From the NCBI GenBank assembly GCA_007449985.2, contig VIIQ02000227.1:1-64000 (forward strand): DNA of 64,000 bases, given 5' to 3'. Below are positions 23,501 to 33,937 of this stretch, in pieces. This DNA comes from Desmodesmus armatus (Eukaryota > Chlorophyta > Chlorophyceae > Sphaeropleales > Scenedesmaceae). Every line of letters starts with the position of its first letter. The stretch's first letter is position 1. The translations under genes and the position numbers were made by a program. The notes under the pieces were generated by a model. It saw only the letters and a program-made list of their open reading frames with translations. It was not told where the DNA came from and made no database searches.

Positions 23501-26500
23501 TGGAGGGAATGTATGGATGGGGTTCTAGGAACGGTTTGAGGGGTGGGTGGTTCTGGGGAGCAGAGGGGGGGGGGTACAAGCATCTATCTGCTTGGTGCAG
23601 AACGGTGGGGGCCGCGTAGTCAAGTGACTAGTGGTTGCCGCCAAGGGGCTGGGAGTCCTGCGGGTTGAGACATAGCATGCCCCTTACACTGTGGATGGTT
23701 GGCTGTTTGTTGCGACGACAGCTCCTTTCATCATGGGTTGACCATTGACGTAAGCAGGTTGTCTCAGCCATGTACCGACTCTCACCTGTTGCTGCCCCCC
23801 CCCCCCCCCCCCACACACACACCATTCCCACAGGTCTGCCCGTGCCAAGAACGACAACTTTGAGGAGGGTCTGTTGAAGCTTGTGCGCACCCTGCCCAAG
23901 GTGCTCAAGTTCCTGCCCAGCGACAAGGCTCAGGACGCAAGGAACTTCGTTCAGGGGCTGCAGTACTGGCTGGGAGGAAACAGCGAGAACCTGCAGGTGG
24001 GTGGGGGTCAAGAATGGGTGGCCTGCAGCAGCAGCAGCAGCAGCAGCAATAGCAGCGCAGCAGGATATGGTAGGGGAGTCATGTTCAGGTGGTGGACAGG
24101 AAAGTGTGTCTGTTTTGAATGCAGTAAATGGATGCCCTTGGCTTTGTTTCCACCTTGGTCATTGCAGCACATTGAAGCGTGTCTGTTCCCGCAATTCTCA
24201 CCCTACAAGCGATGCACATGACCATTTGACCCAATTGTCTTGCCTGTCGTGTTATGTTACGTTGTGTGCCTGCAGAACTTCCTGCTGACCCTGGTTCAGG
24301 CGTATGTTCCCTCCCTCAAGGGTGTGACCTTTGAGATTGCTGACCCTGAGCTGTTCCCCGAGGTTGGCATCTGGCACCCCCTGGCCCCATGCATGTACGA
24401 GGACCTCAAGGAGTACCTCAACTGGTGAGTGTTAAATGGGGGTTGTGGAGGGGTGGCTTTGAATTTTGCTTGCTTGTTTCTAATTCATCATGCCTGCGCT
24501 CCGCTGGATATTTCGAGGACCTCAAGGAGTACCTCAACTGGTGAGGGGTGTGTGGCGGCGGGGGGGGGGGGGGGGGGGTGGGTGGGGGGGGGGGGATTGG
24601 GGTGGTGGCCGGGGGGCAATTGGGTGGGTGGGTGGGTTTGGGGGGGGGGGGGGGGGCTGCAGGTTGATTCATGGCCAGGCACCTCTTCGCAGCACCGGCT
24701 GTCTTACTCCATGAGACTCAGGCTGATAGAGGCAGGTCTCACAACATGTGCTGTTTGTGTGGCGACACCACCCAGGCGTGCAAAGCTGTTCAACAGCATC
24801 CACTCATGGTTATCTGACAATGTTTCATGTGCTGTGCCTGCTTTTGAACCAACAGGTACGACACCCGCCGTGACCTGCGCCTGCCCGCCAACGCCCCCGT
24901 GATTGGTCTGGTGCTGCAGCGCTCCCACCTGGTGACAGGGGATGAGGGACACTACAGCGGAGTGGTGGCAGAGCTGGAGGCGAGGGGTGCACGCGTGGTG
25001 CCCGTCTTCGCAGGTGGGTGGGTTGGAGTGACTGGTGGTGTGGCTGCTGCTGTGGTTACAATGCTGGGGTGTTGACTGGGGTGATGAATCTATACGGGCA
25101 GATTCAGGATAGTGGTCAGCAGCAGGGGTGTGCTGATGCGACACACCTCAGCAGTACACTGCAGCAGCTTCGGCTGTTGGTGACTTCAGTCGTCCAATTG
25201 TTTGTTTGGACTTAATCATCAACTATCCCCCCCCCCCCCTCTCTCCACAGGTGGCCTCGACTTCAGCAGCCCGTGAAGAAGTTCTTCTACGATCCTCTGG
25301 GCAGCGGCAAGGCATTCGTGGACACTGTGGTGTCCCTCACTGGCTTTGCCCTGGTGGGAGGCCCCGCCCGCCAGGATGCCCCCAAGGCTGTTGAGGCGTT
25401 GATGAACCTCAACGTGCCCTACCTGGTCTGCCTGCCTCTGGTGTTCCAGACAACCGAGGAGTGGCTCGACAGCGAGCTGGGTGTGCACCCCGTGCAGGTC
25501 GCTCTGCAGGTGGGTGTGGGGTTTTTGGTGTTTTTTGGGGGGGGGGGTGTTGGGGGTGTCGCTGTGGTATGGGGAGTGAGGGGAAGGTGTGAACCAGTGT
25601 GGGGTTGTGCTTGCATGTTGGTGCTTTCCTTGGTCAGCCTGCCACTGGTGTTCCAGACCACTGAGGAGTGGCTGGACTCTGAGCTGGGTGTGCACCCAGT
25701 GCAGGTCGCTCTGCAGGTGGGTAGAGTTCTGTCTGAGTTGTGTCGATTGGTAGGCAGTGGTGATGGGCAGTTGAACGTTGAAGCTGAACGTTGAAGCTAA
25801 TGCTGTGGGGTTGACATGGTAGAGAAACAATCATGTGATGCAATGGATGGTGTGGTCAAGCCACTTCTGGCTTCTACAGGCTGTACACAGCGGCACAAGC
25901 GGCTTGTGCCAGACTTGACCTGTCCATGTCCCTTTGCCTCACCCCCCCCCCCCAATTTCTCACCTCCCAGGTTGCCCTGCCTGAGCTGGATGGTGCCCTT
26001 GAGCCTATTGTGTTTGCCGGTCGTGACAGCAACACTGGCAAGTCCCACTCCCTGCCCGACCGCATTGAGTCCCTGGCTGCTCGTGCCATCAACTGGGCAA
26101 TGCTGCGCAAGAAGAAAAACGTGGACAAGAAGCTGGCTATCACAGGTGGGGACTGTGTGTGTATGTTCTAGGCGGGGGGTGGGTGGGGGGGGGGGGGGAT
26201 AACCTACCTGTCGGTCTCTCTGTGGGTGGGTGGGGGAAAGGGGGGGGGGGGACAGCTACCTGTCAGTACTGGGGCTGTGCTTCTCTGATAACAGGGCGCA
26301 CATGCGCCTTGTGATCAGGAAAGCACAGCCCCAGTACCGACGAGTAGCTGTATCAACTGGGTCATGCTGCGCAAGAAGAACAACGTAAACAAGAAGCTGG
26401 CCATCACAGGGGAGGGGTGTGTGGGTCTTCTACGTGTGAATGGGATTGAAGTGGGGATGGGGTTACATCTTGCTAGCAGTACTAGACCTTTGCAAGTGGT

Positions 26501-29050
26501 TGCGACCGAGTGCACTCTAAAGCGCTGGGTCTGCCATCAGTAGCAACACTGCAGCCAGTCTGTGATGTCCCTGGGGCAGCCATCTGTATCTTACAGAAAC
26601 CACGCTGTTTTGTTACCTACATCCCTGCAACGTTCTCCGTACTGACAGCTTTGCGCCCTGCACCTGTGTCTGCCCCCCCCCCCCCCCCGCGCGCCGTGCC
26701 GCGTCCTGCAGTGTTCTCCTTCCCCCCTGACAAGGGCAACGTGGGCACAGCCGCCTACCTCAACGTGTTTGGCAGCATCTTCCGCGTCCTGCAGAACCTC
26801 AAGTCTGTCGGCTACGATGTGGGACCCATGCCAGGCAACGAGACTGAGCTCATCCAGAGCGTGCTGCAGGTCGGTATCTGCGGCTGAGGTGCTTTTGGGT
26901 CCTGCCCTTTCAGCTTCGGGGGGTTCAGATCCTCCCACAGACAGTATTGAGGCTAGTCAGTATGTGTTTCTGGGGCTTTGCAGGCAGTTATGAATGACCG
27001 GTGTCTCAAAATGTGACTCTTGACGTTGGCAAGGATGTTGGTGTTTTTTGCTGCAGGCCAAGGAGGCAAAGTTCAACAGTGCAGACCTGAACATTGCGTA
27101 CCGCATGCCCGTGTCTGAGTACCAGCAGCTGTGTGAGTACAGCGAGGCCCTGGAGGAGAACTGGGGCAAGCCACCTGGCAACCTCAACAGCAACGGACAG
27201 GATCTGCTTATCTACGGACAACAGTTCGGCAACGTCTTCATCGGAGTGCAGGTAGGGTTCAGTATGAATGTGTGAGGGTGATGGTTGGCAGCTGGGATGA
27301 GATTTTTTTGTAACAGGTTGACAGCTGCGGAGATTGTACGTGGCCCCTGCTGCAGGCTTGAGCCAATGATGCAGCTGGGCAATACCTGTGTTTTGGCGTA
27401 TCCGAGTGGTGGCGCCTTGCTTGACAAGGGCGGCCTATGCATTGGGTGCTGGAGCTCGGCTGGGCCTGTCCGAGCTTATTTGTTACGAACCCGGACTGAC
27501 TGACCATTGTGTACTGTTGCTGCCCGCAGCCCACCTTCGGTTATGAGGGTGACCCGATGCGCCTGCTGTTCAGCCGCAGCGCCTCACCCCACCACGGCTT
27601 TGCTGCCTACTACACATTCCTGGAGAAGATCTTCAAGGCGGATGCAGTGCTGCACTTTGGCACTCACGGCTCACTGGAGTTCATGCCTGGAAAGCAGGTG
27701 GGTTATTATATGAACATGCACATCACTGAGAACATGACATGCACATGAACATGAACACTACCATTGTGTATTGTAGTGCAGGCTGTGTTGTTGCAACAGG
27801 CAGTTGCATGAGTGATGCTGTGCTATGTGCTGACCACACCTCAATACCCTCCTGTTGTCGCCAACCGCAGGTGGGCATGTCTGGTGTGTGCTACCCCGAC
27901 AGCTTGATCGGCACCATCCCAACATGTACTACTATGCCGCCAACAACCCCTCTGAGGCCACCATTGCCAAGCGCCGCAGCTATGCCAACACCATCAGCTA
28001 CCTGACACCCCCCGCTGAGAACGCTGGACTCTACAAGGGACTCAAGGAGCTCAAGGAACTCATCAGCAGCTACCAGGTGAGAGGGAGGAGTACTGTCTGT
28101 GAAATGATTCTGTTGCCAAGTTGAGAGGTCGTGCTGTGTGCCAAGTTGAGATGTCGTGCTGTGCTATGGGGTCGCAACCCTGATCTGAAGCAGCTTTTCA
28201 GCAGCCAGCAGCCACCTTGTTGCGCTTGGGTGTATAGACACATGGATTTGTATTTCTTCTAGGTCATGCAAGTTGCTGCATTCTCACCCTGTTTGACGCT
28301 TGGTGGCCATTCCCACTCACCCTGCCCTTCCTGTTGCTGCACCCTCCCCATATCATCCCACAGTCCATGCGTGAGTCAGGCCGTGCTGAGCAGATCACTG
28401 CCACCATCATTGAGACTGCCCGCCAGTGCAACCTGGACAAGGATGTGGCACTGCCTGCTGATGACGAGGCTGTCAAGAGCCTCAGCATGGACGAGCGCGA
28501 CCTCGTCATCGGCAACGTCTACAGGTGCGCAAATGGGAGGCTATTCTGCTATTCGGTTTTGTTTGATTGCACCGGCGTGTGCAGCGGCTGGCAAACAGGC
28601 TAACATGTACCTTCCTACGCTGTCACTGATCCCGCCTCTCTGTGACCCCCCCCCCCCCCCCCCCGCCCACCCCCTCCCCACCCCCTCGCAGGAAGCTGAT
28701 GGAGATTGAGTCCCGCCTGCTGCCCTGTGGCCTGCACATTGTGGGTGTGCCCCCCACTGCCGAGGAGGCCGTTGCCACTCTGGTCAACATTGCAGAAATT
28801 GACAGGCCCGACCAGAAGCCTGAGCCCATCAAGGGACTGCCAGGCATCCTGGCCAAGGCTGTGGGCCGCGACATTGAGGCAGTGTACAGCGGCAACAACA
28901 AGGTAAGGCCTTGGCTGCTGCGGCTGTTTTAGTCGCTGTTGATCTGGGCATGTGTGCGACTTGTAACTGTGATAGAAACCAGAATGCTTCAAACAGGAAA
29001 AGCTTATCCACTGTGCAGCAGCTGCAGGAAACTCTACACACATCGATCAC

Positions 29051-29085
<35 letters not shown>

Positions 29086-32000
29086 CCCCCCCCTGCAGGG
29101 TGTGTTGGCTGATGTTGACCTGCTCCAGCGCATCACCCAGGCCAGCCGTGCCATGGTGGGCAACTGGGTGATGGAGCGCACAGGCATTGATGGCCGCATC
29201 GGCGCCAACGTGCTGCCATCACTGCTCAAGTGGACAGGCTTCTACCAGGACCCCCTCACACGCGCACTGCAGGTGCGTGCAGACAACAAGCTAGCGTGTT
29301 CTCATTGTACTGTGTTTGGTTGGGGTGGGGGGCGGGGGGCAGGACAACTGACTCATGAATGGCCTTTGTGATAGCTTCTACCAGGAACCCCTCACATGCG
29401 CACTGCAGGTGTGGACAATAAGCTAGCGTGTTCTCATTGTACTGTGTGTGTGTGTGGGGGGGGGGCAGGACAACTGATTCATGAACGGCCTTTGTGATAG
29501 CTTCTACCAGGACCTCCATCACTTGCGCACTGCAGGTGCCGTGGGAAAGCTAGCTTGCATACATTTGTCGGGGGTAGGGGTAACTTTATACTTTTTGATC
29601 AGGTGACTTCTGCGGTACCAGGGAAGGGTTATGGCGAATGTGCATCAGCGTGGAAAGTGACGGTCATGGGCTGCAGGTGTGGTGGGAAGGCTAGCTTGTG
29701 TTCAGTGTCGGGGCAAGGGGTGATTTTGGGTCAGCTGGCTTCTGTCGGTACTTGTCACTAACACGCAAGTGCAAAGGTTCAGCATTAACTGACGGTCACA
29801 GGCAGATAGCAAGTGCTAGCGGCCCAGCCAGTGCAGATGTGCGTATCGTGTTGGAAAGTTTGCATTAACTTTCTAACATGATACTCACATCTGGATTGTT
29901 GGGCTGCCAGCACCAGCTATCAGCTGGCAGCCCTCAGTTGACTGTCTGCTAACTTTTCAACACTATAGTGGAACACCGCACCTTGCTGAGAGCACAGGTC
30001 ACACTTGTGTAAGTGTGTGCATGCATTCACGGCGCAGCATCAGGAAAGCTGGGGCGGGGCTGCAGTGTGTGATGCGTCTTGTTCATGGCATGCGCTGATG
30101 GTGTGTGCTGTGTGCTGTGTCCCTGCAGGGTTCTGAGTTCAGCACTGCTGACCGCAACGACCTGGGCAACACATTCAAGTACCTGGAGTTCTGCCTGGAG
30201 CAGGTGAGGCCTGCTTTGAAAGTGGTCATCTGTCTTGTACATGTCATCTTCTTCCACCTTCCATATGTGTGGTATACAAGCCACTGCTACCTCGCAGGTG
30301 CTTAGTGCTCTGTTTGTCAGGTGTAGCCGTCATTTTTCATAACGTGTGACACATGAGTGCTGGTGTGACGATGATATGAAAACTGTATGATAACTGTCTT
30401 CGAACCGACCTGCAGGTTGTGAAGGACAATGAGCTGGGTGCTCTTGTAGAGGCCCTGGACGGCAAGTACACTGAGCATAAAAAAAATCCCAGCATCAAAT
30501 CTCTCAAGCTGTGTGTTTGAATGTGTGCGTTGCTTCGCAGGTTGTGAAGGACAATGAGCTGGGTGCCCTGGTTGAGGCCCTTGATGGCAAGTACACTGAG
30601 CCAGGACCTGGTGGTGACCCCATCAGGAACCCTGCTGTGCTGCCCACCGGCAAGAACATCCACGCCCTGGACCCACAGTCCATCCCCACACAGGCAGCAC
30701 TCAAGAGCGCGGCACTCATCGTGGAGAGGTGAGGGTGTGGTTTGGTGGTTGGTGGCTGTGTGGGCGACTGAAGCTCTACTATGTAGGTTTGCTGTCCGAT
30801 TGTGAACGTTGGGATGGGCAGTGGCCCTGCAGCATCATGCCCGTCTCTGTGATGTGGAATACATTTTGCAGCGCACACCCCCCGTGCCCCCCCCCCCCCC
30901 CCCCCCCCGCTTTTCCATGCACATACAAACAGATGTGCAGGCCGCCGACATGAACATGCATGAATGCGTGACATGGACCTGAAACATAATGTGTGCCATG
31001 AACATGCAGGCTGCTGGACCGTGAGCGTGACATGAACCCCGAGGGCAAGTACCCTGAGACCATTGCCCTGGTGCTGTGGGGCACTGACAACATCAAGACA
31101 TACGGAGAGTCACTCGCACAGGTGAGGGGCTGGGACTGCTGCTTGCTTGTGCTGTCGCATGTGCAAGTCGGACTGCTGCAGCAGCCAGGTCAAATCTTGT
31201 GCTTTCTTTCTTGAAAACACTGCTTTCTTGGAAACATGTGTTTTTTTGCAGCTGTAACCGTCCTCATCCTGCAGTGACCTCCCCGACCTTCACAGCTGGT
31301 TCCTGACCCGCTGCTCACAAACACACACAGGTCCTGATGATGGTTGGTGTGCGCCCCGTGGCTGACAGCCTTGGCCGTGTGAACAAGCTTGAGGTTATCC
31401 CCCTGGAGGAGCTGGGCAGGCCCCGTGTGGATGTGGTGGTCAACTGCTCAGGAGTGTTCCGCGACCTCTTCGTCAACCAGGTGGGTGGCACAGCGGACAG
31501 GTTGTAATCAACCGGCGTCACTTTGCACAGTAGGCCTGCATTGTGTCAGCACCTTTCTTTGTGTTAGCTGTACGTCCAGCTGTGAGGATGCCATGTGCTG
31601 GAGAGATGCCTGATTTGATCTGTCCTGCTACATCCTCCGCACATTGCCTCACATGTGGATGTTTGTGCTGTCCCCCCCCCCCCCCCCCTGCCCTCCATCC
31701 CCAGATGCTGCTGCTTGACCGCGCCATCAAGATGGCAGCTGAGCAGGACGAGCCTGATGAGATGAACTTTGTGCGCAAGCACGCCAGGCAGCAGGCAGCA
31801 GAGATGGGCATGTCCCTGCGCGACGCCGCCACCCGCGTGTTCAGCAACAGCAGCGGCAGCTACAGCAGCAACGTCAACCTGGCGGTTGAGAACAGCAGCT
31901 GGAGCGACGAGCAGCAGCTGCAGGTGAGGGTGGGGTTTGGTGGGGTGCTGGTGCAGCAGCCCTCACATTTTGATGTGTCCGCTGCGCTTCTACTGGCTAC

Positions 32001-33937
32001 CTTCCTGTCCATGCCAGAACGCAGTTGGGCGCCACGTATCCTGTGTTGTTGCCTTGTCGCCCCTGCCCCCAGAGGCCTGCAAGGTTGGGTGTGCTCACAC
32101 TAAAGACTTGCTCCCTACTACTGCACTGTCTCATCCCCCTGCAGGAGATGTACCTGAAGCGCAAGTCGTTCGCCTTCAACAGCGACCGCCCAGGTGCTGG
32201 TGGTGAGGACGGACGCGACATCTTCGAGCGTGCACTCAAGACTGTCGACGTCACATTCCAGGTGCGTGCCAGGACACATATTAGGCATCATGCTTCGGTC
32301 AGATAGCATTGTTGTCGCGCACACTGCAAGCACAATAGCTGTATCAAGCGTGAAGGCTTCGCTTGCACTGCTCGCCCTGACACTACCCTGCATGCTTGTC
32401 GATCGTGCTGTGTGTCCTGTGCTTGGCTGCTGTCCTCACAGAACCTGGACAGCTCTGAGATCAGTTTGACGGATGTGAGCCACTACTTTGACTCCGACCC
32501 CACCAAGCTGGTTCAGAGCCTGCGCACGGACGGCAGGGGCCCCAACGCATACATCGCTGACACAACAACAGCCAATGGACAGGTGTGTCAAAACTGCAGC
32601 AGTGACAGCGCAAGGCATCTGGTGGTGTTATTCTCATAACGCCAGGCAAAGTATATTCATGTGCTGCCATGTGACGGCAAAGTGCTGTTGAGAGGCTGTA
32701 TTATCGTCTGTCAGCACATGGTGGAGCTGCAGGAATGTTTCCACCGCCAGTGGCCCTGCCCTGTGCTGACTTTGGTTGCTTCCCATCTCCATCACCTGCC
32801 CCTCAGTGCGCACCCTGCCCCATCACTACCTGCCGTGCTATATAAACACCCACCACATGCTTACCAAACTCCCCCCCCCCCCCCACACACACACACAGGT
32901 GCGCACCCTGGGCGAGACCGTCCGCCTTGATGCCCGCACCAAGCTGCTCAACCCCAAGTGGTACGAGGGCATGCTCTCCAGCGGCTACGAGGGCGTGAGG
33001 GAGATCCAGAAGCGCCTGACCAACACCATGGGCTGGTCGGCCACCAGCGGCATGGTGGACAACTGGGTGTATGACGAGGCCAACTCAACATTCATTGAGG
33101 ATCCTGAGATGGCGGCTCGCCTCATGGAGGCTAACCCCAACTCCTTCCGCAAGCTGTGAGTGGACTGCTACTGGCAGTTGCGGCTTGATTTCTTGTCCTG
33201 AAACTGAAGGCTTTGGCGTCCAGATTTGCAGTGTGTGATCGGGTGTTGAAAGCGCGTATGCCTTGCTGCCATTGCAGCTGACTAGTGTTAGCAGGGTTTT
33301 TTTGGGGGGGGGGGGGGGGGGCTTGATCTGGGCTCTCAAGCTGGCTGTCAATGCTCATGGTGGCTCAGAGTGTCATTCAGCTAACGGCTGCACCCCCAAC
33401 ACACAGCACCCGCTTTCACATGGCTGATTTCAAGTACCCGGCGGTCGTCTCCGTACCATTGTGTGCTGACACCGTGTTGCTGTGCCTGCTTGTGTGCTTA
33501 CCTTCCTATCCTCCCCCTCCCCCCCCCCTTCCAATAGTGTGGCGACATTCCTTGAGGCGAATGGTCGTGGCTACTGGGAGGCTGATGAGGAGAAGCTGGA
33601 GCGGCTGAGGCAGATGTACATGGACGTGGAGGACAAGATTGAGGGTGAGTGTTGAGGTTCAGGGTTGTATGGTGCGGGTTAAGGGGTGTGGCAGGTTTGA
33701 TTGCAGTCGTCGGTTTGTCCGGTGCAGCCAAGCAAGGCTGCTACAGGATCAAGAATACTCTCACAGCATGTGTGTCAGAGAAGACAGGGCAAGGGTGTGA
33801 AGCTGACATGCAGCTGCAGGGCTGTTCTTGTGCAGCCAATGTCGTGCTCAAAGCATGGCTTATGAGACCCGGCACTGATATTGGTGTTTTGTCTGCTGTG
33901 CCTGTCCCCTTGTGCCTGCCCCTCAGGTGTGGAGTAA
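20573..33937 (+). CDS. CHLH: Magnesium-chelatase subunit H, 26 exons
   Basis: This is the large porphyrin-binding subunit that works with CHLI and CHLD in the chloroplast to insert Mg2+ into protoporphyrin IX, the first committed step of chlorophyll synthesis. Exons: 20573-20771, 21205-21371, 22840-22974, 23343-23491, 23834-23996, 24276-24424, 24856-25013, 25251-25509, 25971-26145, 26712-26869, 27057-27251, 27530-27697, 27871-28076, 28364-28524, 28692-28902, 29099-29272, 30129-30203, 30541-30728, 31010-31121, 31331-31480, 31705-31923, 32145-32261, 32442-32582, 32899-33155, 33538-33644, 33927-33937. All have GT-AG borders and matching phases. The product is 1401 residues, close to algal CHLH. 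Residues 1 to about 55 form an Arg/Ser/Thr/Ala-rich transit peptide. Landmarks include [53 protein letters not shown] and [12 protein letters not shown]. Two single-base deletions break the frame: at 25270-25272 (exon 8, before VKKFFYDP) and at 27918-27920 (exon 13, before NMYYYAANN). Both lie in C runs and otherwise intact conservation suggests sequence errors. Confidence 0.98.
22676..22721 (+). repeat. Partial copy of CHLH exon 3 start
   Basis: 46 bp matching the first 46 bp of exon 3 (22840-22885), including its GCAG acceptor context. The copy would read [15 protein letters not shown] where the exon reads [15 protein letters not shown]. It lies in the preceding intron and has no donor directly after it. 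Confidence 0.9.
24514..24544 (+). repeat. Partial copy of CHLH exon 6 end plus donor
   Basis: 31 bp (CGAGGACCTCAAGGAGTACC... to GGTGAG) repeating 24399-24429, the 3' end of exon 6 and its donor site, 115 bp further downstream in the intron. Confidence 0.9.
25631..25716 (+). repeat. Partial copy of CHLH exon 8 end (86 bp)
   Basis: 86 bp matching 25424-25509, the last 86 bp of exon 8, at an offset of 207 bp. In the coding part from [16 protein letters not shown] through HPVQVALQ the differences are synonymous, including AGC to TCT for Ser. It keeps a GGTCAG that could act as acceptor and a GTGGGT donor, but at 86 bp an added cassette would shift the frame. Confidence 0.9.
26266..26337. repeat. 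72-nt foldback in CHLH intron 9
   Basis: Arms 26266-26282 and 26321-26337 are perfect 17-bp inverted repeats (GTACTGGGGCTGTGCTT). The sequence between them continues to pair imperfectly down to a CATG loop near 26301, giving one long hairpin. Confidence 0.9.
26347..26408 (+). repeat. Partial copy of CHLH exon 9 end
   Basis: About 60 bp matching 26087-26147, the 3' end of exon 9 ([19 protein letters not shown]). The copy reads [19 protein letters not shown], with three amino-acid changes, and it is followed by GGGGAG instead of a GT donor. Confidence 0.9.
29376..29536 (+). repeat. Two partial copies of CHLH exon 16 end
   Basis: The exon end GGCTTCTACCAGGACCCCCT...CTGCAGGTG (29238-29274) is repeated at 29376-29411 and 29500-29537 with substitutions and, in the second, an inserted base. 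The flanking intron (AGCTAGCGTGTTCTCATTGTACTGTG) is duplicated too, so these are tandem copies of about 125 bp covering exon end plus intron. Confidence 0.85.
29813..29932. repeat. Nested foldbacks in CHLH intron 16
   Basis: Outer arms 29813-29826 / 29900-29913 (two mismatches) enclose inner arms 29834-29860 / 29867-29893 (27 nt, three mismatches) with a 6-nt loop. A second hairpin overlaps the right side: 29901-29909 pairs with 29924-29932. The long arms resemble a small MITE or a microRNA-type precursor; neither is proven. Confidence 0.85.
30416..30475 (+). repeat. Partial copy of CHLH exon 18 start (60 bp)
   Basis: 60 bp matching 30541-30600, the first 20 codons of exon 18, with a TGCAG acceptor in front. 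All five differences are synonymous. Reading on from this copy gives a stop after about fourteen more codons, so it is not a usable replacement exon. Confidence 0.92.

Noticed and set aside
24560..24655. G-run rich stretch as a regulatory G-quadruplex in CHLH intron 6
   Set aside because: Long G or C homopolymers are common throughout this window, and nothing ties this one to regulation.
30416..30475. Exon 18 copy as a mutually exclusive alternative exon
   Set aside because: It has an acceptor but no donor, and the frame stops shortly after the copied part, so it cannot replace exon 18.
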